A stretch of 6,407 nucleotides of DNA from Phycisphaerae bacterium (GTDB lineage Bacteria > Planctomycetota > Phycisphaerae > Phycisphaerales > UBA1924). The notes beneath the pieces are model-generated. The model was not told the DNA's origin, ran no database searches, and saw only the letters and a list, made by a program, of their open reading frames with translations. The DNA is taken from the NCBI GenBank assembly GCA_016794945.1, contig JAEUIX010000022.1:1-6407 (forward strand). The letters run 5' to 3'. The stretch's first letter is position 1. Every line of letters starts with the position of its first letter. Below are positions 4,634-6,407 of the stretch, one piece after another. Both the position numbers and the translations under genes were made by a program.

Positions 4634-6407
4634 TCAGTGGCCGGCCTGGCCGGTGCGGATGGTGGTCACCTGGCGCGAGGGCAGCGGCGGGGGCATGGGG
4701 AACTCGCCCTTGCGGGTCTGCGGGGGCTCGACGTCGTCGAAGTCGTACGGGCCGTGGGTGACGACCGGCTCGTGGGAGAAGTTGTGGGTCGTGGGCGGGC
4801 TGCCGGCGTCGGTCCACTCGAGGCTCAGGCCGCCCCAGGGGTTCGGCGGCGCCTTGGGCCCGGCGGCGAGCGAGTGCAGGAACGCGCCCAGGTGCACGAG
4901 GAAGCCGGCCAGCAGGACCCAGGAGCCGACCGTGGAGATCTGGTGGTAGATGATGAACTCGTCGGCGTAGCTGGCGTAGCGGCGGGGCATGCCGTGGGCA
5001 CCCATGATGAACTGCGGGAAGAACGTCAGGTTGAAGCCGATGAACACGAGCCAGAAGCCGATCTGGGCCCAGAACTCGTTGTACATCTTGCCGAACATCT
5101 TCGGCCACCACATGTGGATGCCGCCGATGAACGCGATGATCGTGCCGCCCATCATGACGTAGTGGAAGTGGGCGACGATGAAGTAGGTGTCGGTCAGGTG
5201 CAGGTCGGTGTTCAGGGCGCCCAGGAACAGGCCCGTGAGGCCGCCGATCGAGAACAGGAAGAGGAAGCCCAGCGCGTAGAGCATGGGCGTCTTGAGGTCG
5301 ATGGTGCCCTTGTACAGCGTGACCGTCCAGTTGAACACCTTGACGGCCGAGGGCAGCGCCACCAGGAAGGTCAGCGCGCTGAAGATCGCGCTGGCCAGTT
5401 CTCCCTGGCTGGCGAACAGGTGGTGGCCCCAGACGATGAACGAGATCGCGGCGATGGCCAGCGAGCTGAACGCCACGGCGCGGTAGCCGAAGACCTTCTT
5501 GCGGCTGAAGACGGCGATGAGCTCGCTCTGGATCGCCATGCCCGGCAGGATCATGACGTACACCACGGGGTGGCTGTAGAACCAGAAGAAGTGCTGGAAG
5601 AGCACGGGGTCGCCGCCCAGGCGCGGGTCGAAGATGCCGATGTGGAACACCCGCTCCATGATGAGCAGCAGCAGGGTGATGCCGATGACGGGCGTCGCCA
5701 GCACCTGGATGATCGCGGCGCCGTAGATGCCCCAGACGAACAGCGGCATGTCGAACCAGCCCATGCCCGGGGCGCGCAGCTTGTGCACCGTCACCACGAA
5801 GTTCAGACCGGTGAGGATCGAGCTGAACCCCAGGATGAACGCCCCGAGGATCATGAAGACCACCTTCCAGTGGCCGGGCTCGGTCATCGTCGAGTAGGGC
5901 GTGTAGAACGTCCAGCCCGTATCCACCCCGCCGACCAGCGCGCTGGCGACCGCGAAGAACGACCCGAACAGGTAGACGTACCACGACAGCAGGTTCAGGC
6001 GCGGGAAGGCCACGTCCTTTGCCCCCAGCATCAGCGGCAGCAGGAAGTTGCCCAGCGACGCCGGCACGCTCGGCACGATCACCAGGAACACCATGATCAG
6101 CCCGTGCAGCGTGAAGACCTTGTTGTAGATGTCGTTGCCGTCGTTGACGCTCTTGGCCGTTGCCGTCGCGAAGAGCTGGCCGGTGACGCCGGTGACGTCG
6201 CCCGCGGCGTTGACGGCCGTGCGCGTCGGCTCGAACAGCTCCAGGCGCACGGCCAGCGCAGCCAGCCCGCCCAGGAAGAACATGAACAGCACCGCGACCA
6301 GGTACATCACGCCGATCTTCTTGTGGTCGATCGTCGTGGCCCAATCCTTGATCGTCGCCCAGGCCGTGGACTTGGGCGTCAGGTAGGGCTCGTCGTGGTG
6401 GCCGTGC
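4634..6407 (-). CDS. ctaD: Cytochrome c oxidase subunit I, A2-type heme-copper oxidase (5' end outside window)
   Basis: Catalytic subunit of the terminal oxidase: reduces O2 at the haem a3-CuB centre and pumps protons across the cytoplasmic membrane. About 590 residues are visible. The reading frame is open to the right edge and includes the typical N-terminal segment [15 protein letters not shown], so the real start lies beyond 6407; the GTG at 6310 is internal. Numbering from the first complete codon at the edge, ligands are H101 (haem a, TLHG), H279 (CuB, YSHPVVY), H328 and H329 (CuB), H413 (haem a3) and H415 (haem a, AHFHYV). Y283 is the tyrosine expected to cross-link to H279. K356 (AVKVFNW) marks the K channel; D131 and N138 (KDVAFPRLN) mark the D-channel entrance. 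R475/R476 (MPRR) contact haem propionates. Valine 281 replaces the helix VI glutamate, and threonine 405 precedes D406 where histidine is usual. Twelve membrane helices are apparent, followed by a Pro-rich soluble tail. The N-terminus shows His-rich HGHH. Confidence 0.97.
   Translation of the reverse strand, partial: HGHHDEPYLTPKSTAWATIKDWATTIDHKKIGVMYLVAVLFMFFLGGLAALAVRLELFEPTRTAVNAAGDVTGVTGQLFATATAKSVNDGNDIYNKVFTLHGLIMVFLVIVPSVPASLGNFLLPLMLGAKDVAFPRLNLLSWYVYLFGSFFAVASALVGGVDTGWTFYTPYSTMTEPGHWKVVFMILGAFILGFSSILTGLNFVVTVHKLRAPGMGWFDMPLFVWGIYGAAIIQVLATPVIGITLLLLIMERVFHIGIFDPRLGGDPVLFQHFFWFYSHPVVYVMILPGMAIQSELIAVFSRKKVFGYRAVAFSSLAIAAISFIVWGHHLFASQGELASAIFSALTFLVALPSAVKVFNWTVTLYKGTIDLKTPMLYALGFLFLFSIGGLTGLFLGALNTDLHLTDTYFIVAHFHYVMMGGTIIAFIGGIHMWWPKMFGKMYNEFWAQIGFWLVFIGFNLTFFPQFIMGAHGMPRRYASYADEFIIYHQISTVGSWVLLAGFLVHLGAFLHSLAAGPKAPPNPWGGLSLEWTDAGSPPTTHNFSHEPVVTHGPYDFDDVEPPQTRKGEFPMPPPLPSRQVTTIRTGQAGH

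Noticed and set aside
2152..4761. Three successive long plus-strand open frames (2152-2955, 2952-3851, 3844-4761) with operon-like overlaps
   Set aside because: All lie antisense to ctaE, ctaF and the hypothetical gene in the complementary codon phase, where strong G/C third-position bias suppresses stops. Their products are Gly/Asp/Glu/Val-rich shadows of real genes.
6308..6310. GTG as the start codon of subunit I
   Set aside because: The frame stays open upstream and encodes the conserved [11 protein letters not shown] segment, so translation must start beyond the right edge.
4587..6344. 585-residue minus-strand frame overlapping ctaD in another phase
   Set aside because: The product is Arg/His/Pro-rich low complexity, while the true ctaD frame carries every oxidase ligand motif.

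Overview
This is a GC-rich bacterial chromosome segment. It holds the downstream part of an aa3/caa3-type cytochrome c oxidase operon, a BtuF-like cobalamin-binding protein gene, and the 5' part of a secretin gene. The combination of an A2-type oxidase with a separate three-helix subunit IV, a Pro-rich GspD-like secretin and strongly G/C-ending codons suggests a Planctomycetota member, possibly Phycisphaerae. That placement is inference from protein style; the window contains no rRNA or other marker.

Right to left on the minus strand (positions 6407 to 2116), four genes lie head to tail with gaps of 43, 64 and 23 bases: ctaD (subunit I, N-terminus outside the window), ctaE (subunit III), ctaF (subunit IV with an unusually long C-terminal tail), and an unrecognised protein with one membrane helix at each end. 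They look like one transcription unit. Its promoter, and probably subunit II, should lie beyond the right edge. Subunits I and III form the core of a proton-pumping terminal oxidase that reduces O2 to water. Subunit I carries all six expected metal-ligand histidines. Its helix VI reads YSHPVVY, so the usual D-channel glutamate is absent, as in the A2 class of heme-copper oxidases.

On the plus strand (1108-2097), a BtuF-like protein converges on the oxidase operon, leaving only 18 bases between stop codons. No upstream start codon is available, so it has no signal peptide.

From 811 leftward on the minus strand is a secretin-type outer-membrane channel protein, cut off by the window edge after its N0 and N1 domains. 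The 296-base divergent spacer between it and the BtuF-like gene contains a G-run cluster that could form a quadruplex on the secretin-sense strand and a near-perfect 17-bp tandem duplication. No convincing promoter or cobalamin riboswitch was found there.

No tRNA, rRNA, insertion sequence, CRISPR array or obviously foreign island is visible. Most of the window is ordinary core metabolism. The best candidates for something undescribed are the orphan membrane protein at the end of the oxidase operon and the long tail of subunit IV.
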